A DNA stretch of 24,121 nt from Thiobacillus denitrificans. Its GTDB lineage: Bacteria > Pseudomonadota > Gammaproteobacteria > Burkholderiales > Thiobacillaceae. Each line of letters opens with the position of its first letter. The stretch's first letter is position 1. The notes under the pieces were generated by a model that worked only from the letters and a program-made list of their open reading frames with translations, was not told the DNA's origin and made no database searches. Positions 6,699 through 14,884 of the stretch are shown here, one piece after another. The position numbers and the translations under genes were made by a program. Where the stretch lies: positions 31,909-56,029 of the forward strand of contig DHHQ01000023.1 of NCBI GenBank assembly GCA_002403375.1. Direction: 5' to 3'.

Positions 6699-9253
6699 GC
6701 GGCGGCTTTTTTCGCAGCGGGCTTCCTGGCCGTGGCGGCCTTCTTGGTCGCCGCCTTCTTCGTGGCGGGCTTATTCTCGGCGCCCGCGGCCTTCGCTTTC
6801 TTCTCGGCGGCAGGCTTGGCGGCAGCCTTTCTCGCCGGCTTCTTGGCCGGCCCCTTGGCGACGCGCGCGGCGATCAGGCCGAGCGCTTCGTCGAGCGTGA
6901 TCTCCTCCGGCGTGATGTCCTTGGGCAGCGTGGCGTTGGTGCTGCCGTGTTTCACGTAGGGGCCGTAGCGGCCGGAGCGGACGGTGATTTCCTTGCCGTC
7001 GTCGGGATGCGGGCCGAGATTCTTCAGCACCGCGGCGGCCGACTCGCCGCGCGGGGCGCGCTCCATTTTCAGGACCTCGAGCGCGCGCGGCAGGTCGATC
7101 TCGTAGACGCTGTCGGTCTTGGGGATCGACTTGAACTTGCCGTCGTGCAGGAGATAGGGCCCGAAGCGGCCGTTGTTGGCGACGATCGGCAGCCCGGTTT
7201 CGGGGTTGATGCCGACTTCGCGCGGCAGCGAGAGGAATTTCAGCGCCAGCTCGAGCGTCGCGTTCTCCAGCGGGATGTCCTTGGGCCACGAGGCGCGGCG
7301 GGGCTTCGGCGCCTTCTTGTCCTCCGGCATGTCGCCGATCTGCACGTAGGGGCCGAAGCGGCCCGAAAGCAGCTTGACGTCGAGACCGGTCGCCGGGTCC
7401 TTGCCGAGGATGTTGTCGCCCTCGGCGGTCGCGGGGTGCAGCGGGCGCGTGTAGTCGCACGCCGGATAGCCCGAGCAGCCTATGAAGAGGCCGCGCTTGC
7501 TCGCCTGCATGAACAGCGGCTTGCCGCACTTGGGACAGGCCTCGAGGATGGGGCAGCCGCGCTCGACCTCCTGCTTGGTCTTCAGGTCGCCGTCGAATTC
7601 GCTCCAGAATTCGCCCAGCAGGCGCGTCCACACCCGCTTGCCGTTGGAGACGTCGTCGAGCTTGTCCTCCAGCTTGGCGGTGAAGTCGTAGTCGACGTAG
7701 TGGGTGAAGTGGCGGGTGAGGAAGCAGTTGACCAGGCGGCCGATGTCGGTCGGCTGGAAGCGCTTCTTCTCGAGCACGACGTACTCGCGGTCCTGCAGGG
7801 TCGAGATGATGCTCGCGTAGGTCGAAGGCCGGCCGATGCCGTATTCCTCGAGCGCCTTGACCAACGACGCTTCGGTGTAGCGCGGCGGCGGCTGGGTGAA
7901 ATGCTGCTCGCCGTAGAGGCGGTCGACCGGCAGCGTCTCGCCTTCGGCGAGCGCCGGCAGCTTGGACTCCTCCTCTTCCTCGTCGTCCTGGTAGACGGCG
8001 AGGAAGCCGGCGAAGGCGAGCGTCTGCCCGGTGGCGCGGAAGGTGCCCTCGCCCACCGTGATGTCGGCCGCGACGGTGTCGAACTGCGCCGGCGTCATCT
8101 GGCAGGCCACGGTGCGTTTCCAGATCAGCTCGTACAGGCGGGCCTGGTCGTGGGTCAGGAAGGCTTTCACCGCCTCGGGCGTGCGGGTCACCGAGGTCGG
8201 GCGCACCGCCTCGTGCGCTTCCTGCGCGTTCTTGGTCTTGGCCTTGTACTGGACGGCGTGCGGCGGCAGGTAGTCGCGGTCGAAGTTGGCGCCCACATAG
8301 TTGCGAATGTCGGTGATCGCTTCCTGCGCCAGGTTCACCGAGTCGGTACGCATGTAGGTGATGAGGCCGACCGGCCCTTCACCGAGGTCGATGCCTTCGT
8401 ACAGCTGCTGCGCGGTGCGCATCACGCGGTCGGTCGTCATGCCGAGCTGGCGCACGCCGGCCTGCTGCAGCGTCGACGTGGTGAACGGCGCGGCGGGGTT
8501 GCGCGAGCGGCGTTTCTTCTCGATGCGCATGACGCGGGCGTCACGGCCCTCTAGCGTGGCCAGCCACTCGTTGCTGCGCGCCTCGTGCTCGACCGAGAAC
8601 TGTTCGAGCTTCTCGCCCTTGAAATGGGTGAGCTTGGCGGTGAACGGCTGCGAGCCTTTATGGGTGTCGAGGTGCAGCGTCCAGTATTCGCGCGGGACGA
8701 AGGCCTCGATCTCCTCCTCGCGCTCGACGATCATCCTGAGCGCCGGCGACTGCACGCGGCCCGCGGACAGCCCGGGGCTGATCTTCTTCCACAGCAGCGG
8801 CGACAGGTTGAAGCCGACCAGGTAATCGAGGGCACGGCGCGCCTGTTGCGCGTCGACGAGGTCGGACGCGATCTCGCGCGGGTGGCGCACGGCGTCCTGG
8901 ATCGCCGATTCGGTGATTTCGTAGAAGGCGACGCGCTTCATCGGCGTCTTGACCTTGCGTTCCTTGAGGATCTCGCTGATGTGCCAGGAAATCGCCTCGC
9001 CTTCGCGGTCCGGGTCGGTCGCGAGCAGCACTTCGTCGGCCTTCTTCGCGGCCTTGACGATGGCCTCGACGTGCTTGGCGTTGCGCTCGATGATCTGGTA
9101 TTTCATCGAGAAGTTTTCCGTGTCGACCGCGCCGGTCTTCGGCTCGAGGTCGCGCACGTGGCCGTAGCTGGCGAGGATGTCGTAGTCGGCGCCGAGATAT
9201 TTCTTCAGCGACTTCGATTTCGACGGCGATTCGACGATGACGAGCTTGGACAT
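6695..9253 (-). CDS. topA: DNA topoisomerase I
   Basis: The product is an 852-residue type IA topoisomerase that relaxes negative supercoils by single-strand passage. The TOPRIM domain starts at residue 3 (LVIVESPSKSKSL with Glu8) and contains DPDREGE at 80-86. SAGRVQSP is at 163-170, and the active-site Tyr300 lies in GLITYMRTDS. One four-Cys zinc module is visible (Cys573, 576, 593, 599). Three C-terminal repeats carry GRFGPY or GRYGPY at about 631, 695 and 761. The tail from about 802 is Lys/Ala-rich, consistent with DNA or RNA-polymerase binding. Length is near that of the E. coli enzyme, but repeated GR[FY]GPY modules replace most of its zinc fingers. It begins six bases after smg and overlaps the next gene by four. 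Confidence 0.97.
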   Translation of the reverse strand: MSKLVIVESPSKSKSLKKYLGADYDILASYGHVRDLEPKTGAVDTENFSMKYQIIERNAKHVEAIVKAAKKADEVLLATDPDREGEAISWHISEILKERKVKTPMKRVAFYEITESAIQDAVRHPREIASDLVDAQQARRALDYLVGFNLSPLLWKKISPGLSAGRVQSPALRMIVEREEEIEAFVPREYWTLHLDTHKGSQPFTAKLTHFKGEKLEQFSVEHEARSNEWLATLEGRDARVMRIEKKRRSRNPAAPFTTSTLQQAGVRQLGMTTDRVMRTAQQLYEGIDLGEGPVGLITYMRTDSVNLAQEAITDIRNYVGANFDRDYLPPHAVQYKAKTKNAQEAHEAVRPTSVTRTPEAVKAFLTHDQARLYELIWKRTVACQMTPAQFDTVAADITVGEGTFRATGQTLAFAGFLAVYQDDEEEEESKLPALAEGETLPVDRLYGEQHFTQPPPRYTEASLVKALEEYGIGRPSTYASIISTLQDREYVVLEKKRFQPTDIGRLVNCFLTRHFTHYVDYDFTAKLEDKLDDVSNGKRVWTRLLGEFWSEFDGDLKTKQEVERGCPILEACPKCGKPLFMQASKRGLFIGCSGYPACDYTRPLHPATAEGDNILGKDPATGLDVKLLSGRFGPYVQIGDMPEDKKAPKPRRASWPKDIPLENATLELALKFLSLPREVGINPETGLPIVANNGRFGPYLLHDGKFKSIPKTDSVYEIDLPRALEVLKMERAPRGESAAAVLKNLGPHPDDGKEITVRSGRYGPYVKHGSTNATLPKDITPEEITLDEALGLIAARVAKGPAKKPARKAAAKPAAEKKAKAAGAENKPATKKAATKKAATARKPAAKKAAA

Positions 9254-9259
9254 GGCTAT

Positions 9260-9706
9260 TTAATGTAGGCGTCCGGGCTCGTGATTCAGCAGCATGTCTT
9301 CCAGGTGGGTGAAGTGTTCGATCAGTCCGCGGCTCCACAGCACGATCAGCGTCATCCAGCGCACGTGCTCGGGCTCGATGTCTTCGCCGGCGAGCGCCAT
9401 CAGGCCGGAAATCACCCATTCGCGCGACTCGGGGTCGAGCACCTGGGCGTTGGACAGGAAGCTCAGCTCCTCGCGGCAGGCGTCGTTGAGGCGCTCGAGC
9501 TCCTCCGCCGCGTAGTGGCGGTAGTGGGCGTTGGCCAGCCGCTCGTGGCTGACGCTGGCGGAGAGGTTGGCGTACCAGTCCAGCGCGGCGTTGATGTCGG
9601 CCTCCTCGAAGCCGGCGGCGAACAGGCGCTTTTCCAGCGCGTCGCGGTCCGGCGCGAGTTCGGCCATGCGGAAGCTTTCGTAGAGGTAAACCAGGATGTC
9701 GAGCAT
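9260..9706 (-). CDS. smg: Smg family protein (DUF494)
   Basis: The product has 148 residues. It begins MLDILVYLYESF, and the pattern LFAAGFEEADINAALDWYANL, then LSFLSNAQVLDPESREWVI and HVRWMTLIVLWSR, is typical of the DUF494/Smg family. In many proteobacteria this gene sits between dprA and topA, as here, with gaps of three bases to dprA and six to topA. Its function is not known. It has no signal peptide or membrane segment and is probably a small helical cytoplasmic protein. Length and start agree with the family. Confidence 0.92.
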   Translation of the reverse strand: MLDILVYLYESFRMAELAPDRDALEKRLFAAGFEEADINAALDWYANLSASVSHERLANAHYRHYAAEELERLNDACREELSFLSNAQVLDPESREWVISGLMALAGEDIEPEHVRWMTLIVLWSRGLIEHFTHLEDMLLNHEPGRLH

Positions 9707-9709
9707 AGG

Positions 9710-10768
9710 TCAGTGGATTCTTTGGTAACGCCCGCCGGGCAAGGATGCGACAAGCCCTTCCAGTTCAAGCGTCAACAGCTTCGCCGAAAGCGCATCCAGC
9801 GTCAACCCGGTTCTTTGTGCCAGCGTATCGAGGGTCGTCGGCGCGCCGTCGAACGCGTCCAGCACAGGGTCGGCGGGCGATTCCGCCCGTTCCGGCGGGG
9901 CGAGCCGCTGCTGCCAGGCGAGCTCGTCGAGGACGTCGGCGGCGGATTCGACCAGTTTCGCGCCCTGCTTGATGAGCGCATGGCAGCCGCGCGCCAGCGG
10001 CGAGTGGATCGAGCCGGGGATCGCGAACACCTCGCGCCCCTGTTCGGTCGCGACGCGCGCGGTGATCAGCGAGCCGCTGCCGGGTGCGGCCTCGACCACC
10101 AGCACGCCGCGGCTCATGCCGCTGATCAGGCGGTTGCGGCGCGGGAAATGATTGGCCAGCGGCGGCGTGCCGAGCGGGAATTCCGACACGATCAGGCCGG
10201 TTTCCGCCAGCTGGTGCGCGAGCGCCTTGTTGCGTGCGGGATAGATGCGGTCGAGGCCGGTGCCGACGACGGCGATGCTCGACCCGGCACCCGCGAGGCC
10301 CCCGCGGTGCGCGGCGGTGTCGATGCCGAGCGCGAGCCCGCTGACGATCGTGAGGCCCGCGTCCGACAGCGCGTGGGCGAACGCCTCGGCGTCGCGCAGG
10401 CCCTGCGGGGTGGCGTTGCGGCTGCCGACGACGCCGAGGCAGGGCCGGCCGAGCAGTTCGCGCCGCCCCTTGCAGTAGAGCACCGCCGGCGGGTCGGCGA
10501 TCTCGAGCAGCGCCTGCGGGTAGTCGGCGTCGGCCAGCGTCAGCAGCGAGTTGCCGGGCTGGGCGAGCCAGGCATGGGCCGATTCGAGCAGGGCGGCGTC
10601 GGGCTCGGCCAGCAGCGCCTCGCACTGGGCGGCCGACAGATGCGCGGCGAGCGCGCCGCGCCCGGATGCCAAAACGGCCTCCGGGGAACCGAAGGCCGTC
10701 AACAGGCGGATCAGGCTGGTGTTGCCGACGCCCGGGGCGAGCGTCAGGCGCAGCCAGGCGTCGGGCAC
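9710..10768 (-). CDS. dprA: DNA-processing protein DprA
   Basis: The product has 352 residues from a GTG start. DprA binds incoming single-stranded DNA during transformation and loads RecA. A helical N-terminal part (about 1-95) precedes the Rossmann-like DNA-binding domain, which carries GSRNAT at 115-120, SGLALGIDTAAH at 143-154, FPRRNRLISG at 208-217, GSLITA at 232-237 and GCHALIKQGA at 261-270. The last 50 residues form a winged helix (TTLDTLAQRTGLTLDALSAKLLTLELEGLV). GAGGG lies upstream of the GTG at a rather long spacing. It starts 22 bases after the LysM gene and ends three bases before smg, so co-transcription is likely. Its presence alone does not show that the organism is naturally competent. 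Confidence 0.95.
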   Translation of the reverse strand: MPDAWLRLTLAPGVGNTSLIRLLTAFGSPEAVLASGRGALAAHLSAAQCEALLAEPDAALLESAHAWLAQPGNSLLTLADADYPQALLEIADPPAVLYCKGRRELLGRPCLGVVGSRNATPQGLRDAEAFAHALSDAGLTIVSGLALGIDTAAHRGGLAGAGSSIAVVGTGLDRIYPARNKALAHQLAETGLIVSEFPLGTPPLANHFPRRNRLISGMSRGVLVVEAAPGSGSLITARVATEQGREVFAIPGSIHSPLARGCHALIKQGAKLVESAADVLDELAWQQRLAPPERAESPADPVLDAFDGAPTTLDTLAQRTGLTLDALSAKLLTLELEGLVASLPGGRYQRIH

Positions 10769-10790
10769 GCGCGGGGAGCCCTCGCGGGAA

Positions 10791-11975
10791 TCAGGGATTC
10801 CTGACCTGGTCGAGCAGGTACACCGGCCCCTGTGACTCCATGATCAGCGCGTACGACACGCGGTCGAACACGCGGTAGACCATCACCAGGCCGCTGCGGG
10901 CGTCGGGCAGCTTGACCGCGCGGTCGCTGTCGTTGGCGAGGCAGGTGCTGCGGAAGGTGTTGCGGATCTCCGTGGCCTGATCGTAGGTGACCTTGCTGTT
11001 CTGGTTGAGGCAGCGGACGTCGTTGTAGAGCCAGGCACCGCCTTCGGGGACGTCGCCGGACTGCCTGGCGACCCAGGTCATGCGGTCCCGCTCGTCCTTG
11101 GAGAGCGTGATCGCCTTGCCTTCGCGGAACACGGCGAGCACGTGGCCGGGCTCGAGGCCGTCGTTGGCGCCGCGGTTGAGGACGACGGTCTGGTAGCGGC
11201 CGCTGTCGGACATGCCGCCGTAGGCGGAAACGATGCGGCCGTTGATCGCGTTCTCGGGTGCGTGCGGGATGAATTCGAAGGTGGTGCTGTCGCTCGCCTC
11301 GACCAACTTGTCCTTGGGCAGGATTTCCTGGGCCGACTGCGTGATGCGGATCTTCTGCGGCGCGCCTTCGGCGAGCGTGCGCGCGTCGCCCAGGTATTCG
11401 GCCTCGTAGCCCAGAACCTCGCCGGTCTCCGGATCCTTGAGTTCCTTGCCGGGACGCAGCACGTTCCAGCGCGTCACCCCGCGCTTGCCGCCGGTGGCGA
11501 AGGCGTCGTCGCCGGCGCCCAGCACGACGCGCTCCTCGTTGCTGCCGAGAATGAAGGGCGCGTCGTCGAACGCGTCTTTCGGCACCACGCGCGGCTGCGA
11601 CAGGAAGGGATGGATCACCCGCATCGGGATCGGCTGGATGGCGTCGCTGCCGATGTCGCTGGCGCGCACGCCGGGCGACAGCTTGACGGTGGGCGTGCCG
11701 CCCTTGACCAGCGCCAGGCGCGGCTCCTTGCCGCTGCGGTCGAGGAAGATGGTGTCGCCCGGGTAGATCCAGTGCGGATTCCTGACCTCCTCACGGTTCA
11801 GGTTCCAGATCTGCGGCCAGCGCCAGGGGTCCTTGAGGAAGCGGCCCGAAATGTCCCACAGGGTGTCGCCCTTTTCCACGACGTACTTGTCGGGTGCGTT
11901 TTCCTGCAGCTTGAGCGTGTCGGCCAGGGCGGGCATGGCCAGCACCAGGGCTAGAGAAACAACGAGTTGACGCAC
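10791..11975 (-). CDS. Exported LysM-domain protein
   Basis: The product has 394 residues from a GTG start with a good site, GGAGGG, six bases upstream. The signal peptide MRQLVVSLALVLAMPALA is followed by one LysM peptidoglycan-binding domain at about 30-80 (YVVEKGDTLWDISGRF, then WPQIWNLNREEV and IYPGDTIFL). The remaining 300 residues, with two well-separated cysteines near the end, match no domain I can name. LysM proteins of this size next to dprA are common in betaproteobacteria. The likely site is the periplasm, on peptidoglycan. The gene is the first of the minus-strand run to topA and diverges from def. It has no visible catalytic motif of a peptidase or amidase. Confidence 0.9.
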   Translation of the reverse strand: MRQLVVSLALVLAMPALADTLKLQENAPDKYVVEKGDTLWDISGRFLKDPWRWPQIWNLNREEVRNPHWIYPGDTIFLDRSGKEPRLALVKGGTPTVKLSPGVRASDIGSDAIQPIPMRVIHPFLSQPRVVPKDAFDDAPFILGSNEERVVLGAGDDAFATGGKRGVTRWNVLRPGKELKDPETGEVLGYEAEYLGDARTLAEGAPQKIRITQSAQEILPKDKLVEASDSTTFEFIPHAPENAINGRIVSAYGGMSDSGRYQTVVLNRGANDGLEPGHVLAVFREGKAITLSKDERDRMTWVARQSGDVPEGGAWLYNDVRCLNQNSKVTYDQATEIRNTFRSTCLANDSDRAVKLPDARSGLVMVYRVFDRVSYALIMESQGPVYLLDQVRNP

Positions 11976-11989
11976 GGGGAACCCTCCAT

Positions 11990-12004
11990 TTAGACCTTGT
12001 CTAA
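11990..12004. promoter_or_regulatory. Dyad overlapping the def promoter
   Basis: TTAGAC and GTCTAA are perfect inverted repeats separated by CTT. The right arm overlaps the proposed -35 of def, and the element ends 15 bases before the LysM start codon on the other strand. The position suits an operator acting on both genes, though no regulator can be named. Confidence 0.5.
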
Positions 12005-12024
12005 TTCTGCGTTGAAAATATACT
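11997..12024 (+). promoter_or_regulatory. Sigma-70 type promoter for def and the downstream run
   Basis: TTGTCT (11997-12002), a 16-base spacer and TATACT (12019-12024) form a good match to -35 and -10 elements. Transcription would start near 12031, leaving a leader of about 100 bases before def. A weaker candidate for the LysM gene on the opposite strand has -10 TATATT within 12017-12022, but its -35 is poor. Confidence 0.6.
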
Positions 12025-12078
12025 GTGCGCTTGGTAAACGGCAGCGCGCCGCCATTTATTTAGGGCCGCGCGCAAACA

Positions 12079-12095
12079 GATGCAGATTCTGCATC
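12079..12095. repeat. 17-base palindrome in the def leader
   Basis: GATGCAGA (12079-12086) and TCTGCATC (12088-12095) are perfect complements around one T. An outer pair, GCGCA (12070-12074) and TGCGC (12102-12106), could extend it in RNA. It lies between the proposed transcription start and the def ATG. It could be an operator, an RNA hairpin or both. It has no T-tract. Confidence 0.55.
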
Positions 12096-12133
12096 AAAGT
12101 GTGCGCCCAGTCCCTTAATTCGTAAAGCTTTTT

Positions 12134-12667
12134 ATGGCCAGACTCGATATCCTGCATTACCCCGACCCCCGCCTCCACACCGTCGCCAAGCCGGTGAAGG
12201 AGGTCGACGCGCGCATCCGCAAGCTTGTCGATGACATGGCCGAGACGATGTACGCGGCGCCCGGGATCGGGCTGGCCGCCACCCAGGTCAACGTGCACGA
12301 GTGCGTCGTCGTGATCGACATTTCCGAGACCCACGACGAGCTGCGCGTGTTCATCAACGCCGAGATCGTCGCGTCGTCGGGCACCGAGGAAAGCGAGGAA
12401 GGCTGCCTGTCGGTGCCGGGCGTCTTCGACAAGGTCACGCGCGCCGAGCGCGTCACCGTGCGTGCGCTCGACCGCGACGGCAAGCCGTTCGAGCTCGAGG
12501 CCGACGGCCTGCTCGCGGTGTGCATCCAGCACGAGCTGGACCACCTCAAGGGCCGCGTCTTCGTCGACTACCTCTCCAGCCTCAAGCGCAACCGCATCAA
12601 GACCAGGCTGTTGAAGCAGGCGCGCGAACACCGGCCCGACGCGGCGCCGGTGCGCGCCTCGCTCTGA
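12134..12667 (+). CDS. def: Peptide deformylase
   Basis: The product is a 177-residue metalloenzyme that removes the N-formyl group from nascent proteins. All three signature motifs are present: GIGLAATQ at 44-51, EGCLS at 89-93 with metal-ligand Cys91, and HELDH at 133-137, where His133 and His137 bind the metal and Glu134 is catalytic. Length is usual for the family. No strong ribosome binding site precedes the ATG, but the start MARLDILHYPDPRL is typical. It is first in a ten-gene plus-strand run, and fmt follows after eight bases; the two enzymes act on opposite ends of the formylation cycle. A palindrome lies in its leader. Confidence 0.97.
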   Translation: MARLDILHYPDPRLHTVAKPVKEVDARIRKLVDDMAETMYAAPGIGLAATQVNVHECVVVIDISETHDELRVFINAEIVASSGTEESEEGCLSVPGVFDKVTRAERVTVRALDRDGKPFELEADGLLAVCIQHELDHLKGRVFVDYLSSLKRNRIKTRLLKQAREHRPDAAPVRASL

Positions 12668-12675
12668 TCCCGCCG

Positions 12676-13596
12676 GTGCGCGTCATCTTCGCCGGCACGC
12701 CGCCGTTCGCGGCCGCCGCGCTCGATGCCCTGGCCGATGCCGGGCACGACATCGTGCTGGTGCTGACCCAGCCCGACCGGCCGGCCGGGCGCGGCATGAA
12801 GCTCACCCCCAGCGCGGTCAAGCAGGCGGCGCTGGCACGCGGCCTGCCGGTTTTCCAGCCGCCGAGCCTGAAGACGCCCGAGGCGCAGGCGGCGCTCGCG
12901 ACCGCCGACGCCGACGTCATGGTGGTCGCCGCCTACGGCCTGATCCTGCCGCAGGCGGTGCTCGATCTGCCGCGCCACGGCTGCCTCAACATCCACGCCT
13001 CGTTGCTGCCGCGCTGGCGCGGCGCGGCGCCGATCCAGCGCGCGATCCTCGCGGGCGACAGGGAAACCGGTGTCACCATCATGCAGATGGACGCGGGCCT
13101 CGACACCGGCGCGATGCTGCTGAAGACCGTCGTGCCGATCCGCGATAGCGACACTGCGGCGACGCTGCACGACGCGCTCGCCGCTGCGGGCGCTTCCGCC
13201 ATCGTGGCGGCGCTGGCGAACTACCCCGCGCTGGTGCCCGAGCAGCAGGACGAGTCGCAGGCGACCTACGCCGCCAAGCTCAGCAAGGACGAGGCGCGGC
13301 TCGACTGGAGCCGGCCGGCCGAGGCGCTGGCGCGCGCGGTGCGCGGCTACAACCCGGCGCCTGGCGCGTGGACGCTCCTGGACGGTGCGCCGCTGAAGAT
13401 ATGGGCCGCGCGCCCGGCCGCCGGCAGCGGCCAGCCCGGCGAAGTGTTGCGTGCCGACGCGGACCAGTTGCTGGTCGCCTGCGGGACGGGCGCGCTGGCG
13501 CTGCTCGAAGTGCAGCCGGCCGGCAGCAAGCGGATGCCGGCCGCGGCTTTCCTCGCCGGGCGGACGCTGCCGCCGGGCAGCCGGTTCGGGCACTGA
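12676..13596 (+). CDS. fmt: Methionyl-tRNA formyltransferase
   Basis: The product has 306 residues and formylates initiator Met-tRNA using 10-formyltetrahydrofolate. The GTG at 12676 is chosen because the family start RVIFAGTPPFAA follows at once; the frame is open further upstream only through overlap with def. Visible motifs are PDRPAGRGMKLTPSAVK (33-49), NIHASLLPRWRGAAPIQ (105-121) with catalytic Asn105 and His107, and DAGLDTG with Asp143. The C-terminal OB-fold domain runs from about 205 (LSKDEARLDWSRPA, RGYNPAPGAWT). Length is close to the E. coli enzyme. It sits eight bases after def and ten before rsmB, the usual def-fmt-rsmB arrangement. Confidence 0.96.
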   Translation: MRVIFAGTPPFAAAALDALADAGHDIVLVLTQPDRPAGRGMKLTPSAVKQAALARGLPVFQPPSLKTPEAQAALATADADVMVVAAYGLILPQAVLDLPRHGCLNIHASLLPRWRGAAPIQRAILAGDRETGVTIMQMDAGLDTGAMLLKTVVPIRDSDTAATLHDALAAAGASAIVAALANYPALVPEQQDESQATYAAKLSKDEARLDWSRPAEALARAVRGYNPAPGAWTLLDGAPLKIWAARPAAGSGQPGEVLRADADQLLVACGTGALALLEVQPAGSKRMPAAAFLAGRTLPPGSRFGH

Positions 13597-13606
13597 GCGG
13601 ATCGCC

Positions 13607-14884
13607 ATGCGCCGCGTACAGAAACTCGCCGCCGCCGTGCTCGAGGAAGTCTTCGACGGGGCCGCGCTCCATCAGGCGCTGCCGCGCCGGCTGCAGCAGC
13701 TCGACGCCCCGGGCGAGCGCGGCGCGCTGCAGGACCTCGTCTACGGCAGCCTGCGCCAGTTCGGCCGCCTCGAGGCGTGGCTCGCGGCGCTGCTCGAGCG
13801 TCCGCTGACCGACCCGCAGCTCGGCTGGCTGCTGCGGGTGGCGCTCTACCAGCTGGCCTACACCCGCGCCCCGGCGCATGCGGTGGTGCACAACGCGGTC
13901 AGCGCCGCCGGCCAGGGCTGGCGGCGCGGACTCGCCAACGCGGTGCTGCGCAGCTTCCAGCGCCGGCGCGCCGAACTCGACGCGCTCGCCGACGCCCAGC
14001 CCGCGGCGCGCTGGTCGCACCCCGCGTGGTGGATCGCCCGCCTGCAGGGCGAGTACCCGCAGCGCTGGCAGGACGTGCTCGAGGCGAGCCTGCTGCATCC
14101 GCCGTTCACGCTGCGCGTCAACTGCCGCCACGGCGACGTCGCGGCCTACCTGCAACGCCTCAACGAGGCCGGGCTTCCGGCGCATCGCACCGGCCCCGAC
14201 GCCGTCACGCTCGAGCGGGCGGTGCCGGTGTCCAGCCTGCCGGGCTTCGACGACGGCCACGTCTCGGTGCAGGATGCCGGCGCGCAGTGGGCGGCCCGCC
14301 TGCTTATCCCCGAGCCGGCCGAGGATCTGGCGGCGCACCCCTTGCGGGTGCTGGACGCCTGCGCGGCGCCCGGCGGCAAGACCGGCCACATCCTCGAGCG
14401 TGGCGATGTCGAGCTCACCGCGCTCGACGTCGACGCCGCGCGGCTGGCGCGGGTGCAGGAGAACCTCGACCGCCTGCGCCTGCACGCCATGCTGATCGAA
14501 GGCGACGCCGCCCGGCCGGACAGCTGGTGGGACGGCCGGCCGTTCGACCGCATCCTCGCCGACGTGCCGTGCAGCGCGTCGGGCGTGGTGCGCCGCAATC
14601 CCGACATCAAGTGGCTGCGCCGCCCCGAGGACATCGCTCAATTTTCCGCGCAGCAGGCCGTTATGCTGGAGTCGCTCTGGCGACTGCTTGCCCCGGGTGG
14701 TACATTGCTCTACGCCACCTGCTCGATCTTCCGTGAAGAGAACGAGGGGCAGGTCCATGCGTTCCTGGCCCGCCATGCGCGGGACGCCGAACGCCGTCCG
14801 CTTCCTGACCCTTTGTCCGACGGGCAGCTGCTGCCCGCTGCCGAGCATGATGGTTTCTTCTACGCCCTGCTGCGCAAGACCTAG
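13607..14884 (+). CDS. rsmB: 16S rRNA m5C967 methyltransferase
   Basis: The product has 425 residues, near the usual length, and methylates cytosine 967 of 16S rRNA. An NusB-like helical domain spans about 1-130 (VYGSLRQFGRLEAWL, APAHAVVHNAV). The Rossmann methyltransferase domain has SAM-binding LDACAAPGGKTGHILE at 249-264, DVPCSASGVVRRNPDIKW at 319-336 with Cys322, and ATCSIFREENE at 370-380 with catalytic Cys372. The two cysteines are the pair expected in m5C RNA methyltransferases. The ATG at 13607 is chosen for the family-like start MRRVQKLAAAVLEEV, with only a weak GAGCGG upstream. Its 3' end overlaps the following gene by 38 bases in another frame. Confidence 0.96.
   Translation: MRRVQKLAAAVLEEVFDGAALHQALPRRLQQLDAPGERGALQDLVYGSLRQFGRLEAWLAALLERPLTDPQLGWLLRVALYQLAYTRAPAHAVVHNAVSAAGQGWRRGLANAVLRSFQRRRAELDALADAQPAARWSHPAWWIARLQGEYPQRWQDVLEASLLHPPFTLRVNCRHGDVAAYLQRLNEAGLPAHRTGPDAVTLERAVPVSSLPGFDDGHVSVQDAGAQWAARLLIPEPAEDLAAHPLRVLDACAAPGGKTGHILERGDVELTALDVDAARLARVQENLDRLRLHAMLIEGDAARPDSWWDGRPFDRILADVPCSASGVVRRNPDIKWLRRPEDIAQFSAQQAVMLESLWRLLAPGGTLLYATCSIFREENEGQVHAFLARHARDAERRPLPDPLSDGQLLPAAEHDGFFYALLRKT

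Noticed and set aside
12301..12675. Upstream extension of the fmt reading frame into def.
   Set aside because: The extension is Arg-rich out-of-frame translation of def; the conserved start RVIFAGTPPF follows the GTG at 12676.
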